DNA from: Zantedeschia hybrid cultivar | Lineage: Eukaryota; Streptophyta; Magnoliopsida; Alismatales; Araceae | Direction of reading: 5' to 3' | Assembly: GCA_030544215.1 (NCBI GenBank) | Contig: JARZZO010000011.1 | Location: 41,135,001-41,199,000, forward strand | DNA: 64,000 bases | In this document: positions 19,863 to 31,172 of the stretch, one piece after another | How positions within the stretch are numbered: position 1 is the first letter of the stretch | Layout: every line of letters begins with the position of its first letter | Made by a program: the position numbers and the translations under genes | Notes under the pieces: generated by a model | What the model saw: only the letters and a program-made list of their open reading frames with translations | The model's database searches: none | What the model was told of the DNA's origin: nothing

Positions 19863-21201
19863 TGTGAGTGCTTAGAATGACCGTGTGATTATCATGAAAA
19901 ATCTAGGTTATTTAGTGTAAAATAAACCTATTAAAAGGAAAGCAACTAAATGCAGTGATCGCCAGAAACTTTTAACTAAAAAGTTTCAAAAGAAGTTTGA
20001 TCGCCTACCTTTTTAAATGCGGAAGATGTCGAGTCCTTGATTCCCCTCCTTCAGCCGGCTGAAGAAAGAGAGCCCTTTCTTTGTTCTTTTGTTCTTGCTG
20101 TTGAATTTGAGGTTGAGGATCGTCCAGAAGTCCTTCTAGCTTTGTGCTTGATTTCCCCTTTTGTTCTCTTGTTGTTGTTGAGTGCAGCAGAAACAGGAAC
20201 AGAAAAATAAAGAAACAATGATGATGAGAATTCAAATGGAATCAATATCTAAACTGATCATGATTTTAAGCATATAATTGAACAGCAAACTTACTTGTTT
20301 AAATGGTTTTGAAACCCCTTAACTCAAATAGGTTTTTGAAAGATGATGCCGTGGTGTGTGTTGCATGAAGTGATTATGAAGAATGAAATTAATGAAGATG
20401 TAGAATAATAATGCAGAAATGAAACACTTATGCCCAATTGGATGAAGCTTTGAATTGGATGAAGAATGGACGCCGACTTCTGGAAACAGCAGTGCTTCAG
20501 CGTTCCGACGTCGTTGCTTCGATCTTCTATCGCTCAAGGTTACGCTTCACTTCAAATTACGCTTCACTCAAATTACGCTTAACTTTTTTTTACTCTTCAA
20601 CATGCAAGATATTTATAGACTTTTTCTGCGTTCGTGATTAACATTGAAAAACTCCGGATTTATCTATCTTAACCGACAGATAATTACTGATTAATTCATC
20701 TTTATCTGTAATTATCTAAAAAGCGTCTACCATTGCTGACGCCTTTCAGATTAATTAAGATAAGGATAAATATCCGGGAAAACTTATCTTTATCTTTATC
20801 AGGTAAAACGCGTCCACATGTGTAGACGTCTTTTACACTAATTAAGATAAGGATAAACATCCGGAAGAGAAGTAGAAATAGCCTATGAAACCTAAAACGC
20901 GTCCACTCTTACAGACGCCTTTTAGCTAATTAATCAATTGATTAAAATTCAAATTTAAACGTTAAAATAAGAATAAACTCTAAATGGCGTTTACATAGGT
21001 CGACGTCTTTTAGACTTTTTCATATTTTAACTGAAATTTGAGCTAAAATCAATTTAATTGATTAACTTAAACATGTCTGTTAAACCCGACACTCAAAAAT
21101 ATTAATAAAAATTAATTAATGATTAAATATTAGACCATTCTGAGGCATTTTTATATGATATGAAATTTACTCGAAATGACGTCAAAATTAGCGTGTCTAC
21201 A
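19863..21201 (-). repeat. LTR of element P, right copy (5' LTR in element orientation)
   Basis: It is 1339 bp, equal in length to the left copy. Differences I can see by eye number about eight: seven or eight scattered substitutions and no indel. It carries the TATA box at 20610-20617 (minus strand) that should drive gag-pol. Confidence 0.95.
20718..21013. repeat. Palindrome array 1, right LTR copy
   Basis: The four units of the left LTR recur, with cores at 20723, 20810, 20899 and 20987, each offset by exactly 18363. The arms and 10-base spacers are unchanged between the two LTRs. Confidence 0.9.
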
Positions 21202-21206
21202 GTACC
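21202..21206. repeat. Target-site duplication GTACC, right copy (element P)
   Basis: It directly follows the terminal CA of the right LTR and matches 1495-1499. Confidence 0.95.
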
Positions 21207-23226
21207 CTCGGCCTCGGGTGTATTGGCTTCCGGCTGAGGGGCCGAGGATGCTTCGGGAGTGAGCTCGGCGATGAAGTCGGCTAGAGCTTGAGCTTTTATC
21301 GCTGTCCGTGGCCCATAAGAAATGTCGAACTCTCCTAGTTCGATTGCCCACTTTGCTAGCCTACCGGACACTTCTGGCCGAGAGAGGTTTTACTTGCCTC
21401 AAAGGTTAGTCCGAGAAGACCTTTATTGAATGTGCGAGGAAGTAGGGCCAGTGTCTCCTTGCGGACGAGACGAGGGCTAAGGCCAGCTTCTCAAGAGCAG
21501 GATACCGAAGCTCTGCTCCTTGGAGGGCTCGGCTTATATAGTAAACGGGCCTCTGAACGCCGTCTTGTTCCCGAATGAGGACGGCGCAGATAGCTGTTTC
21601 AGATGCCGCGAGATAAAGGAACAGCTGTTCTCCGTGGACCGGTCTGGACAAGATGGGAACATTGGAGAGATAGACTTTCAGCTGATCGAAGGCCGACTGA
21701 CACTCGTCCGTCCAGGAGAAGCTATTAGTCTTTTTCAACAGCGTGAAGAAAGAAAAACAGTAATCCGCTGCCCTTGACATGAAGCGGCTTAACGCGGCAA
21801 TTCTTCCATTCAGCTTCTGGACCTCTCGGATGTTGGCCGGAGGGCGCATTTGGATAATAGCCGACACCTTTGCGGGATTAGCTTCCACCCCTCGTCGGGT
21901 GACCATGTAGCCGAGAAATTTCCCGGAGGCCACGCCGAAGGCACACTTGGCTGGATTCAGCTTCATTTTATACCTGCGCAAGGCAGAGAAAGTCTCGGCC
22001 AAATCGGTTAGATGGTTTGCAGCGACGTGGCTTTTCACCAGCATATCGTCGATGTATACCTCCATATTGCGGCCGAGCTGCGGAGCGAATATCTTGTTGA
22101 TGAGACGTTGATAGGTTGCCCCTGCATTCTCCAGGCCGAATGGCATCCGAGTGTAACAGTATAAACCGAGGTCAGTTGTAAAGCTGGTCTTGTCCTCGTC
22201 CTCCGGATGCATTCGGATCTGATGATAGCCTGAATAGGCGTCGAGGAAGCTAAGTAGCTCGTGGCCGGAGGTTGCGTCCACCACCTGGTCTATTTGAGGT
22301 AGCGGGAAGCTGTCCATCGGACAGGCCTTATTGAGGTTGGTGAAATCCACACACATCCGCCACTTGCCATCTTTCTTGGGCACCATTACAACATTGGCAA
22401 TCCATTCAGGATGGTGTACTTCCCGGAGGTGTCCCGCGTCCAGCCCCTTTTGTACTTCGGCTTGGATGGCCGTCCTTCTTTCTTGATTGAAGGTACGCCG
22501 CTTCTGCTTGATTGGGGACTGGTCGGGGTTGACGTGCAGCTGATGTTCCGCTACTTCCGGGTCGACCACGGGCATGTCTGCAGGAGACCAGGCGAAGACG
22601 TTGAGGTTCTCTTTCAGGAACTCAGCAAGTCTCTCGGCTTCAGCCTTCTCCAGGCCGGAGCCTATCATCAGCGTCCGACCTTCTCCTCCCGGAACCGGAA
22701 CGATTGTAAGTTCCTCCCCCGGGGATGCTTCGACCGAAGATTCGATTGAAAGGGATTCGGCCGCGGCCTTCCCTTTAACCGAGATCATGTAACACTGCCG
22801 AGCTGCATCCTGATTTCCCTTGGCTTCGCCAATTCTATGGCTGGTACAGAACTTCAGCTTCTGGTGAAAAGATAAGGGTACAACTCCAATTCCGCCGATC
22901 AGCCTTCGGCCAAAGATGGCGTTATAGGCCGAGTCGACCTTGACGACGGCAAAATCCGTTTCGACGGTTAATTGCTGAGGGGCCGTACCTTGGGTTACAG
23001 GGAGCCGGACGATGCCTTCTACTCGGCAAGGCGAACCATTAAAGCCGAATAGAGGCCCCCGGTGAGGCTTCATATCAACCTCATTCAAACCCATTTTTAC
23101 AAAACGGTCGTAAAAAAGTACATTTGGGGCACTTCCATTATCAACAAAGATACGATGAACATCGTAACCTTTTATTACAGCATTTACAACTAAGGCGTCG
23201 TTGTGAGGAACCTGAAGGTCGGTTAG
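21207..23226 (-). pseudogene. Element A protease end, reverse transcriptase and RNase H
   Basis: From 23226 the protease frame reads VVNAVIKGYDVHRIFVDNGSAPNVL, with DNGS in place of the classical DTGS, as in copies B and C. From 23094 one long frame covers the RT core: WRMCVDFTNLNKACPMDSFPLP, FLDAYSGYHQI, MPFGLENAGATYQ and a catalytic YIDDM. The start of RNase H (LYLAASETAICAVLI, YYISRALQGAELRY) follows. It ends at a TAA (21406) where copy B has CAA, and a one-base insertion follows. The remaining 160 bp (AKWAIELGEFDISYGP..., ALADFIAELTPEASSAPQ) run up to the element P insertion. Confidence 0.92.
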
Positions 23227-23232
23227 ATCCTC

Positions 23233-24981
23233 CTAGCCGAAGACGATGTCTTCTTGACGAGACCGCTTCGGCTCGACGTCGACTACTGCTACGGTATTGC
23301 TGAGCGGACGACACCTTGGCCCTTCTTCCGGTCCTCCGGATATCATCATAATTGACCCGGCACTGGGTCGCTGGTGTGATTCTTCTACCGGGGCCGAAGT
23401 GACCTTCGGCTGAGGTGGGGCTTCTTTATCTGGGAGTTGACGTTGCCTTGCCGCTTCAGGGACGTCCCGGTTTTGTTGTTGAGGCTCCTCTCGCCGGTAC
23501 TGTGGCAGATGGCCTTCTCTGATGAGACGGTCAATCTCCTCCCGAAGGTGTCGGCATTCATCAGTTGAATAGCCGATTTCCCGATGGTACTCGCAGTATT
23601 TGCGGGGGTCCCTTCGGCGAGGGTCAGTCTTGATGCACTTCGGCTGCCGGAGCATGCCTTTCACCTCCATGAGCATCCGGGAGGGGGGAGCAGGTAGTGG
23701 CGAATACCGTTGTTGTGGATCTCGGCGCTTGTCTTGATCCCATTCTTCCCTCCGGTATCGCTTGCGAGTGGGGTCCTGATCTTCTAGGCGAGGACGAATT
23801 GCTGGAGGGGCAGGCGCTGATACTGCCTCGGCAGTATTCTTGCCCTTTGACATCATCAGGGCCTCCCGGTTGATGTATTTATGGGCCCGAGCCACGAGGT
23901 CCTGGAAAGTGGAGGGATGGCGCTTCCCGATAGAGCTGAGAAGCCCTTTGTCCATGCACCCACTGATTACGGCCGAGACCGCAATCGAACTATCCAGGTT
24001 TGGAATCTGGGCGGCTTCAGCCCGAAACTTGGTAAAATACTCTTGAAGGGTCTCGGTTGGTCTTTGCCGAATGGCTAGCAGACTGGCCGAGGTTTTGCAC
24101 TGCCGGGTGGCATCGTAAAATTGGTCGATGAACAGTTGGCCCAACTGAACTAGAGAGTAGATGGAATTGGGGGCCAATGTCTCGAACCAAGTCAGGGCTG
24201 TTTTTTCAAGAGTGAGGGGGAAGAGACGGCAGCGGACTGCCTCGGAAACCCCTCGGACAGAGAGATAGGTATTGAACCTCTGGAAGTGGCAGACCGGATC
24301 TGTCATTCCATCATAGAGGGGACCTTTCGGCAGTCTAAAATTGGGAGGCACCTCAATGGCCAGAAGCTCTGGTGAAAATGGAGTTTGCCCCAGAATGGTG
24401 CTGGCGAGAGGCGCTCCGTATGGCCGAGACACCATTTGCTGCATTTCCTTCCTTATTGCCGTCAGCCGCTGGTCCAGATCCGGGGTGGTTGAAGTGGTGA
24501 CCGAACGTCCTTCGGTCTTATTTGGATGAAATCAGGACGAAGCATAGTCCTGCTCCGTCATGATGTGACTGGCGCGAGGGGCTCGGGCAGGCGGCGCAAA
24601 TGGCTCGCTGCGTGCCGTGGCGGCCTCGTTGGGAAAGGCCTGCGAGGGTGTCGGCTACAGCCTCGTAGCTTGAGCAGGACAGAATGGGGGAGGTGGTACC
24701 TGCTGCGGGAGCTGACCCAGTGACCCCATATGCTGGGCGATGGCAGACACCATGTCTCGCAAAGGTGCCAAGGAAGTAACAGTGGCGGCCAGCGTCGCCA
24801 CTTGTTGCTGAAGCTCTTCCACCTGATTGTCCCTGGGAGCGATGGACTCCGATATGACAGGGAGGGCAGACCCTTGAGGAAGAATCGATGGGGCACCTTC
24901 GGAGTGGACTGCCGGCGCCGGAGTTGCTCACGTCTCCGCTTCGTCTTGTCCGGATCGTCTGGTCATCGGACGATGAGACAT
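23233..24981 (-). pseudogene. Element A gag
   Basis: The likely start is the ATG at 24981 (MSHRPMTRRSGQ), matching the start in copy B (37496). A TGA (CGG in copy B) and frameshifts break the first 180 codons. From 24444 the frame is open: the gag core (YDGMTDPVCHFQRFNTYL, LTWFETLAPNSI, LGQLFIDQFYDATRQ, LQEYFTKFRAEAAQI) is followed by a basic region and a zinc-knuckle variant. Here that reads CEYHREIGYSTDEC, with Tyr where B and C have His, so the knuckle is probably impaired. It ends at a TAG that is a Gln codon (CAG) in copy C. After the stop the frame continues into protease. Confidence 0.9.
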
Positions 24982-24995
24982 GACTCCTCGCTAGT

Positions 24996-25013
24996 TTCCC
25001 ACAGACGGCGCCA
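24996..25013 (-). other. Primer binding site of element A
   Basis: The minus strand reads TGGCGCCGTCTGTGGGAA, two bases from the LTR end. The identical 18-mer is at 37464-37481 in element B. Confidence 0.85.
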
Positions 25014-25015
25014 CG

Positions 25016-25919
25016 TAATGTTGCCGAAGCTTACCACAGTTGGATTCCGAGACGGGAACCCGAAATTGGATCGGATCGATGAAGAGGACCGACCAAGATC
25101 CGGGACGAGACGAGGGTGGAGACGGGGCCGAGGATCCGAGGCCGAGAGGTACCCGGGCGAAGGCTCGCTCGGAGCAAAGCCGAGACTCCTTCGGCCTAGG
25201 CAGACCAGCCTGCGAAAGGCGTCGAGACCGAGGGGAGAAGATCCGAGGTCGGCGGCCGAGATCGACTCGGAGAGGTCATAGAAGATTCAAACCGAAACCC
25301 CTACAGAAGGAGGAGAAGAAGAAGAAGAACCGGTCAGTAGGAGTCCCGGGCTTCGGCCCAAAGGAACCCCCTCCGACGGCTAAATTAGCTTCTGAAGAAG
25401 ATTCGATTCAGAAGGGAAGGAAGAAAGGGCAGCTTTAATGCTTTTGGACTGTTGTCCTTGGTCAAGAAGACATACCTTTGGTAATAAATAGCCGTGTATT
25501 TATAGCGGAGGATAGAGGTTGCTTAATGGTGGCAATCGATATAGGACTATGTTTTGGTTTACTGATAAACCGCTATAGTGCCTAACCCTCCCACCGGAGT
25601 GGGCCAGATACGGTTACTGGGCCGAAGGGAGGGGGGGGGGGGGGGGAGGTGCTGTTGGGCCGGATGTCGCTTAGTGGGCTGAAGCCTACCGGGCCTAGGG
25701 CCACTGGGTCGCTGATGGTTCGAGGACCACTGGGCTGCTGTTGGGCCGTGGGCTGCTGGACCGCTAACAGGCCGAAGACCACTGGGCTGCTGTTGGGCCG
25801 AGGGCTGCTGGACCGCTAACGGGCCAAAGGCTGCCAGTGGGCCTCTACTGCTACTACTGTTGGGCTGATCCCAGCGATTGGGCTGTTTTAACGGGCCGAA
25901 TAGGATTCTGCCCCCATCA
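25016..25919 (-). repeat. 5' LTR of element A
   Basis: About 904 bp. On the minus strand it starts TGATGGGGGC and ends GGCAACATTA (CATCA in other copies). It has a TATA box (minus strand, near 25495-25502) and, upstream of that, many TGGGCC/GGCCCA motifs. A run of 16 G occurs at 25631-25646, the same place where copy C has a run of 19 C on the other strand. Confidence 0.88.
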
Positions 25920-26589
25920 CCCGCTATTCCCATATCTTTGATAAGTAGCGAGTACCTACATAACCTATCTAGGTTCACGAAGTTAGATTATGATGGAAGA
26001 TGGTTGGTATCAGACGGCGCTATGTAGTTCTTATGGCCCCATTTCTTTCTTCTATTCTATGGCCGATCTTGTGTAATCCAAAGCCGGTGCAAGCGATCTC
26101 ATAGGTGGATCACGGGGAATAACTCGAGATAGGAAAGCATTAAGCAAGAAAAAGTTTTTACTAAACTAAATTAAAGGTTCTCCTAAGCAATTAAAGGATT
26201 GACTATGGCTTTCGTAGGCAATCAAGGTGCGAATTCCTAGCTTGTTCGATACCGATTCCGTTAAACATCGAGATTTGAATGAAAGTATTGTACACCCCGG
26301 CCGCTTTCTTGGAACTAATTGATAGGAACTATATAAACAAATATAACAAGCGTGCGATATGCAGCATCAACCAACGGAAAAATGTAGTCACGGCCTGTGC
26401 TATAATGCATCCCCAAAAGCCCTCCACCCCACCAAAAACTCAACAACCCGTGGTGCCTGCTCGTAACACATAGGGCTTTGCTGTGATTCTTTTCTTGCTG
26501 TTCGTGATTACGGATGGCGAACCGATTTCGATGAGGGAATGGGAAAAGAAATACCTTCCTCCTCGTCTTCTACCGCTTCGGTGGCGTCC
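25920..26589. other. Unassigned sequence left of DUF4283 fragment
   Basis: Of moderate GC, with only short ORFs. I recognise no gene, RNA or mobile element. It must have flanked element A at insertion, because the LTR boundary at 25919 is clean. Confidence 0.5.
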
Positions 26590-27290
26590 CGTTGGCGGGG
26601 GATCGCTCCGAAGAACTACGCGGCGGTTGTGGCTGGTCGTCGTAAAACCGACCTACGAGTCTGCAATAAATTTGATTTTGAAGTATCGATCTGATAAAAT
26701 CCAGCGGAAAAATCTCGATATTGCTTGGTGGGACGTTTTCTCCGAGCTCTTCTACTTGTCGTTCGGGAGTTGGCTCGCAAGAACTGGCGTACCAAGGGAG
26801 GGGAGATCTTTCGATCACTCTATTAGACCCAAGGCACATCTTCATCAAGCTCTCGAACAAAGAAAATATGCACCAAAAAACAAAGAGAAGTTTTTTATTG
26901 AGGGATTCATGTTTAGGCTTTTCTGCTGGAGCCATGATTTCCGTCTCTGCAATGGTGATCCAATGCATGCGCCTATTTGGGTATCGCGACCCCATCTGCC
27001 TATTGTCTTCTTCTTTGAGTTTCGCCTGTTTTCTATCATCTCTACTTTCGGAATTGGCCTAATTGGTCCTACGAAGCTTGTCTCATTCCCCAACGTAGCT
27101 AGGGTTTGTGTAGAAGTCGCTCTTCTCAAGGAAAACCTCAAAAATCATGTTTGGATTGGATCTACTTACTGTGTATGGATCACCAGCAATAAATCGTTTC
27201 TTTTTTAATACCTAAGTTATGCACGCATTGCAGACGACAAGGTCATGCCCGTTCCAAATGCAAAGTGACAAATAAGGAACCTGGTGTCAA
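26590..27290 (+). pseudogene. DUF4283 / CX2CX4HX4C zinc-knuckle protein remnant (LINE ORF1-like)
   Basis: Pieces of one protein appear in several plus-strand frames in the right order. They are YAAVVAGRRK and CLVGRFLRALLLVVRELARKNW (about 26600-26790), LLDPRHIFIKLSNKE (about 26820), FRLFCWSHDF with PIWVSRPHLPI (about 26910-27000), VARVCVEVALLKENL with HVWIG (about 27100-27160), and a zinc knuckle CTHCRRQGHARSKC at about 27215-27257. DUF4283 followed by this knuckle is typical of the nucleic-acid-binding ORF1 of plant LINEs and related gag-like genes. Several frameshifts and stops kill it. I found no linked LINE reverse transcriptase. Confidence 0.75.
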
Positions 27291-28182
27291 CCCATCACCG
27301 AGAATGGCCTATGTTCCAAGAACCAATGCTACAAATACGGTCAGAACCTACCACCGAAACAATGCATGCTGCTGATAATGCGGTTATTGTTCAAAATGCA
27401 CCTGCTGAGGTGAATGCTGGTGTGGCTGAAGTTGCAAATAATGCTCCAGTTTTTTTCATGCTAAAAACCCAACCAATCTAGAAGCTTTTAAGTAAGTGAG
27501 GGCTGCTATCACTGAAGTTAGACTTTGTGATTCAGATGTTGCTGCTGCTGACATGCAAACCATTGAAGATGGTCCTCGGGGCGAAGAGCTTGAACTAGAT
27601 AACAATACCCAAGCTCCTGTTCTTCAACAACTGGAGTCTTTTTCTATCTTTCTTGTCGCCTTCGGTTAATGCATCCCCTAATACCGGCATTTGCCTCACA
27701 GGGACAGCAAGAAGAAGAACTAGTTGGCAGAAATTTTGTTGATAATCAAGACCCCCTACAGATCATGCACTGGATTCATTCGGCCCTACATCCAATGAAC
27801 CGATGGTTAACCCTCTCTTTTTAGTGCTTGCCATACAGAGACAAGTTCGCACTTTCTCCTTATGTTGGATAAGGAAGACCAGAGAGAGTTGCTTGTCAGC
27901 GAACTATAAAACTACAAAAGTGGGAGGTCAGTATACAGGAGGAGCACCGAGTCAAAAGCATAAAGCCCCTATGAGAGGAACGTACAAATGAGATAATGTT
28001 TTGACTTCTAAATCAAGAGAAGACAAGAGCAACTTCGTCTCCGGCGGTGGAGTGAGTGCGAGAAAGGAGGGATAGAAAAGGATAGACCAAATAAAGAAGG
28101 GAATCAAAGGTAGACGAGCCACTACGTGCCCTCCAATATCATGCTTTTGGCTTATAGCCGGATTTGTTGGTTTTATATATAT
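27291..28182. other. Unassigned sequence between LINE-like remnant and solo LTR
   Basis: The first 370 bp may continue the degenerate ORF1, being rich in Asn, Ala and Glu codons. Beyond that I recognise nothing. The 49 bp at 36504-36552 continue this flank on the other side of the solo LTR. Confidence 0.45.
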
Positions 28183-28385
28183 CATATTGATGGGGGTAGA
28201 ATCCGATTTGGCCCGTTAGAACAGCCCACTCACTGGGATCAGCCCAACATCAAGCAGTAAAGGCCCACTGGCGGACTTCGGCCTGTTAGCGGCCCAGCAG
28301 CCCTCGGCCCAACAGCAGCCCAGTGGTCTTCGGCCTGTTAGCGGCCCAGCAGCCCTTGGCCCAACAGCAGCCCAGTGGTCTTCGG

Positions 28386-29979
28386 TGTAAGGAATCGACT
28401 AGTACGCAGCGGAAAATAAAATCGATTCCTATGTATCAGTTGCTAGGATCGTAAAACGGACAATAAAATTTAAACGCGGGAAGAATGGTTCTTCACCTTT
28501 GAGGGGTTTCGAATCTTCTGTGGATGATTCTGACTCGGTAATCGCACACGCGCACGATCTCTTGATACCCACACGAGCTCCCGCTGCAGACACGATTTCC
28601 TCCTCGACTTGAGTACTCCGACCAGATCTCAAATCCACCATGCACGGAAAGAGAAAGATCTACTCCAAGAGAGAGAAGGAGAGAGAGAAGGAGAGAGAGA
28701 GAGGAGATAGAATCTTGGGGTGTAAAATTCGTCTAACCTCTTCTTACCCCTCCCCTTGGCCTCCTTATATAAGAAATAAGGATAAGCACAAGGATTAATC
28801 CTCATGATTATCCAAGAGTTTGGCCTTAGATAAATCTCCATTAAATATTCATGTTTATCCTGCGACTTTTCATAAAAACCCAGATAAGCATGAAATTTAA
28901 CGTCTCTCACCGTCTGACGAGAACTCTTATGTGTGTGACCCTCTAGGCCCATATATCAGTCCAGTTTCAAGCCCATTAAACTTAGAACTAATTCTCAAGT
29001 TTAATATTTATTAATTAACATTTAAACATCATATGTTAAATGATTAATTTAATAAACAAGTGGTTTATCATCTGATGATTAATTCACTTGGCCTTCTGAT
29101 CATGAACGGTACCAAACACTACCTCATGATCCCAGAAGATATAAGGGATACTGTTCCCTTTATTTGAACATTTCCGTCTGCAGATACCGCACAGATAAAA
29201 TCCTTCACTCATCCAATGTCCCAATAACGCAAGGGTATGGTTTTATAGTCAAACCCTCTATCGCATTATTTAGATGGATTCCAGTACCTCGTTAATTTCT
29301 AGAAAGACATCTCTTTCATTTGACCCTGGCCAGGGATTTCTGTGTACACATCCATAGGACATTCTCTCTCCAGTCTTATACCAAGAGTGAGTGATCCCTT
29401 GTTGTTCACTCAATTACCTTCGCAAGCTTTCCACTTTATCTGAGAGACTGACTATCGTGGGCTTAATGGTTAAAGTCCGCAAGTCAGAGAATCAAGACAC
29501 AATGGTCTACAAACAAGGTATCATTGGTGACTTAGGTCAAAAGACCAACTGTGCTACTACAACGATTGAATTCCCTGGTTGACTAATAGGTATAATTACC
29601 ATCCAGGAATTCTTATTTGGGTATGTTCAGTGAAATCATTCTCTAATGAGCACCCACAAGTTTGTCTTAGTGTCACCACATGAGTGAATGTGAGATCATT
29701 CACCCTCATCACATGAGCAGACATAACTTGTGTCGATCTTATCGGATATTTAATGTCCATCTCAAATATCCTATGATCGAGAACTGTTTAAGACAAGTGA
29801 CTGAGGATATTGATCTCACTATCATGATCTCATCATGATTCAATATCCCATACATTTGTCTACGGACCTTCATTACGATAGTCAATTTGCAAGAACTATA
29901 AATGAAGAAATAATTGTCTTTATTAATAATCTGAACTAGAATGTACAATGATTGGCTTTGAGGCCACCCAATTCTATCA
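28386..29979 (-). repeat. Left LTR of Copia element (3' LTR in element orientation)
   Basis: 1594 bp, starting TGTAAGGAAT and ending TTCTATCA. A minus-strand TATA-like TATATAAG lies near 28767-28774. GA-rich simple repeats near 28670-28700 differ in length from the right copy. Short ORFs inside it have no support. Confidence 0.93.
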
Positions 29980-29990
29980 TTCTCCCACTT
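29980..29990 (-). other. Polypurine tract of Copia element
   Basis: The minus strand reads AAGTGGGAGAA directly before the 3' LTR, a classic Copia plus-strand primer. Confidence 0.8.
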
Positions 29991-29993
29991 GGA

Positions 29994-30551
29994 TTATAGC
30001 CAATCACCCATATGTCTAAGTCCCATAGACTTAAGGTGACGTTCTAAATTGTTTTGAGACAATGGCTTAGTCAAGGGATCTGCTACATTATCTTCAGATG
30101 AGACTTTCTCAACTACTATATCTCCTCGGGTGATAATCTCACGAATAAGATGAAATCGTCTCAGAATGTGCTTTGACTTCTGATATGATCTTGGCTCATT
30201 CGCTTGAGCTATTGCCCCATTGTTGTCACACAATAATGGAACAGGATCTGAAATGCTCGGAACTACTCCAAGTGCAGAGATGAACTTCTTCATCCAAACC
30301 GCCTCCTTGGCCGCTTTAGCTGCAGCAATGTATTCTGCTTCGGTCGTCGAATCTGCAGTTGTTTCTTGTTTGGAACTTTTCCAACTTACTGCACCTCCAT
30401 TTAACATGAACACAAATCCAGACATGGATTTGCTATCATCCATATCTGACTGGAAACTCGAGTCAGTAAACCCTCGAAGTTCCAAGTCGTTTCCTCCATA
30501 GACGAGAAATAGATCCTTAGTCCTTCTTAAGTATCTAAGGATACATTTCAC
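29994..30551 (-). pseudogene. Copia RNase H segment of pol
   Basis: The segment has 185 residues: LRGFTDSSFQSDMDD, SGFVFMLNGGAVSWKSSKQ, STTEAEYIAAAKAAKEAVW, PLLCDNNGAI, HILRRFHLIRE and NVADPLTKPL. The active-site Asp, Glu and Asp residues are present. It ends naturally close to the polypurine tract. Upstream, a TGA in place of the conserved Trp codon (GEEHW) separates it from reverse transcriptase. Confidence 0.9.
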
Positions 30552-31172
30552 CGTCTTTCAGTGTTCTTCACCTAGATCAGCCTGATATCTACTAGTGACA
30601 CTTAGTGGGTGTGCCACATCAAGCCTAGTACATAGGATTGCATACATGATAGATCCTATTGCCGAGGCATAAGAAACTCTATCCATGTATGCTTTCTCTT
30701 CTGGTGTCTTGGGAGACATTCCTTTAGAGAGATAAATTCCATGCCTCATTGGAACGAGACCTCTCTTGGAATTTTTCATGCCAAATCTTTTGACTATGGT
30801 ATCTATGTACATAGATTGGGATAAGCCAAGCATCCTTTTGGACCTATCTTTATAGATCCTTATTCCCAGAATATAGGATGCCTCTCCCAAATCATTCATG
30901 GAGAAGTTTTTGGATAACCAAGTCTTTACTGATGACAACATTCCTACATCATTCCCAATGAGTAGAATCTCATCAACGTAAAGTACCAAAAAGGTAACTG
31001 CGCTCCCACTAGTCTTTTTGTATACACAAGGTTCATCTTCATTCTTAATGAAGTCATAAGATTTGATTGCTTCATCAAATCTTAAGTTCCAAGTTCGGGA
31101 TGCCTGCTTTAATCCATAAATGGATCTTTGCAGCTTGCATACCTTGCTTGAATGCTCTTTGGAAGTGAATCA
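30552..31172 (-). pseudogene. Copia reverse transcriptase C-terminal half, catalytic motif altered
   Basis: Out-of-frame and in-frame pieces read VCKLQRSIYGLKQASRTWNL and then, from 30989, VLYVDEILLIGND. Copia reverse transcriptases have YVDD here, so the second catalytic Asp is Glu. The segment continues LGEASYILGIRIYKDRSKRM and MYAILCTRLDVAHPLS. The frame is broken by a TGA right after MIQPE (31170) and another at 30558. The enzyme could not be active. Confidence 0.88.

Larger units (their letters stand above)
1500..21201 (-). mobile_element. Element P: 19.7-kb Tat-lineage Ty3/Gypsy retrotransposon carrying two antisense plant mobile domain genes
   Basis: It is bounded by two 1339-bp LTRs with TG...CA ends and a GTACC duplication. 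In element orientation (right to left) it contains a 1.1-kb leader, gag, protease, a G-patch-like segment, reverse transcriptase with RNase H, an archaeal-type RNase H, integrase, and a 7.5-kb 3' region. Two intron-bearing PMD genes lie on the opposite strand in that region. Large size, dual RNase H, glutamine-rich gag and extra antisense ORFs fit the Tat/Ogre group. By eye the LTRs differ at about 8 sites (0.6%), so the insertion is young. Even so, gag-pol has at least three in-frame stops and a frameshift, so this copy would need proteins supplied in trans. Confidence 0.93.
1..25919 (-). mobile_element. Element A: decayed Ty3/Gypsy (Tat-type) retrotransposon, split by element P and cut by window edge
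   Basis: Reading right to left, the parts are the 5' LTR (25016-25919), primer binding site, gag, protease, reverse transcriptase and RNase H (to 21207). Element P follows at 1500-21201, then the second RNase H-like domain and integrase run to the left edge. The second RNase H-like (archaeal-type) domain between pol RNase H and integrase is characteristic of the Tat lineage. The two halves join in frame across the GTACC duplication flanking P. The 3' LTR lies outside the window. Gag and pol carry several nonsense codons and frameshifts, so the copy is dead. Elements B and C are the same family, with closely matching proteins. Confidence 0.92.

Noticed and set aside
26570..26995. 141-codon minus-strand ORF with an LVGRF motif
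   Set aside because: The DUF4283 pieces are ordered on the plus strand. The minus-strand resemblance is coincidental.
28629..28952. ORFs in the Copia LTR (also 29391-29582 and copies in the right LTR)
   Set aside because: They are not preserved intact between the two LTR copies and have no domain.
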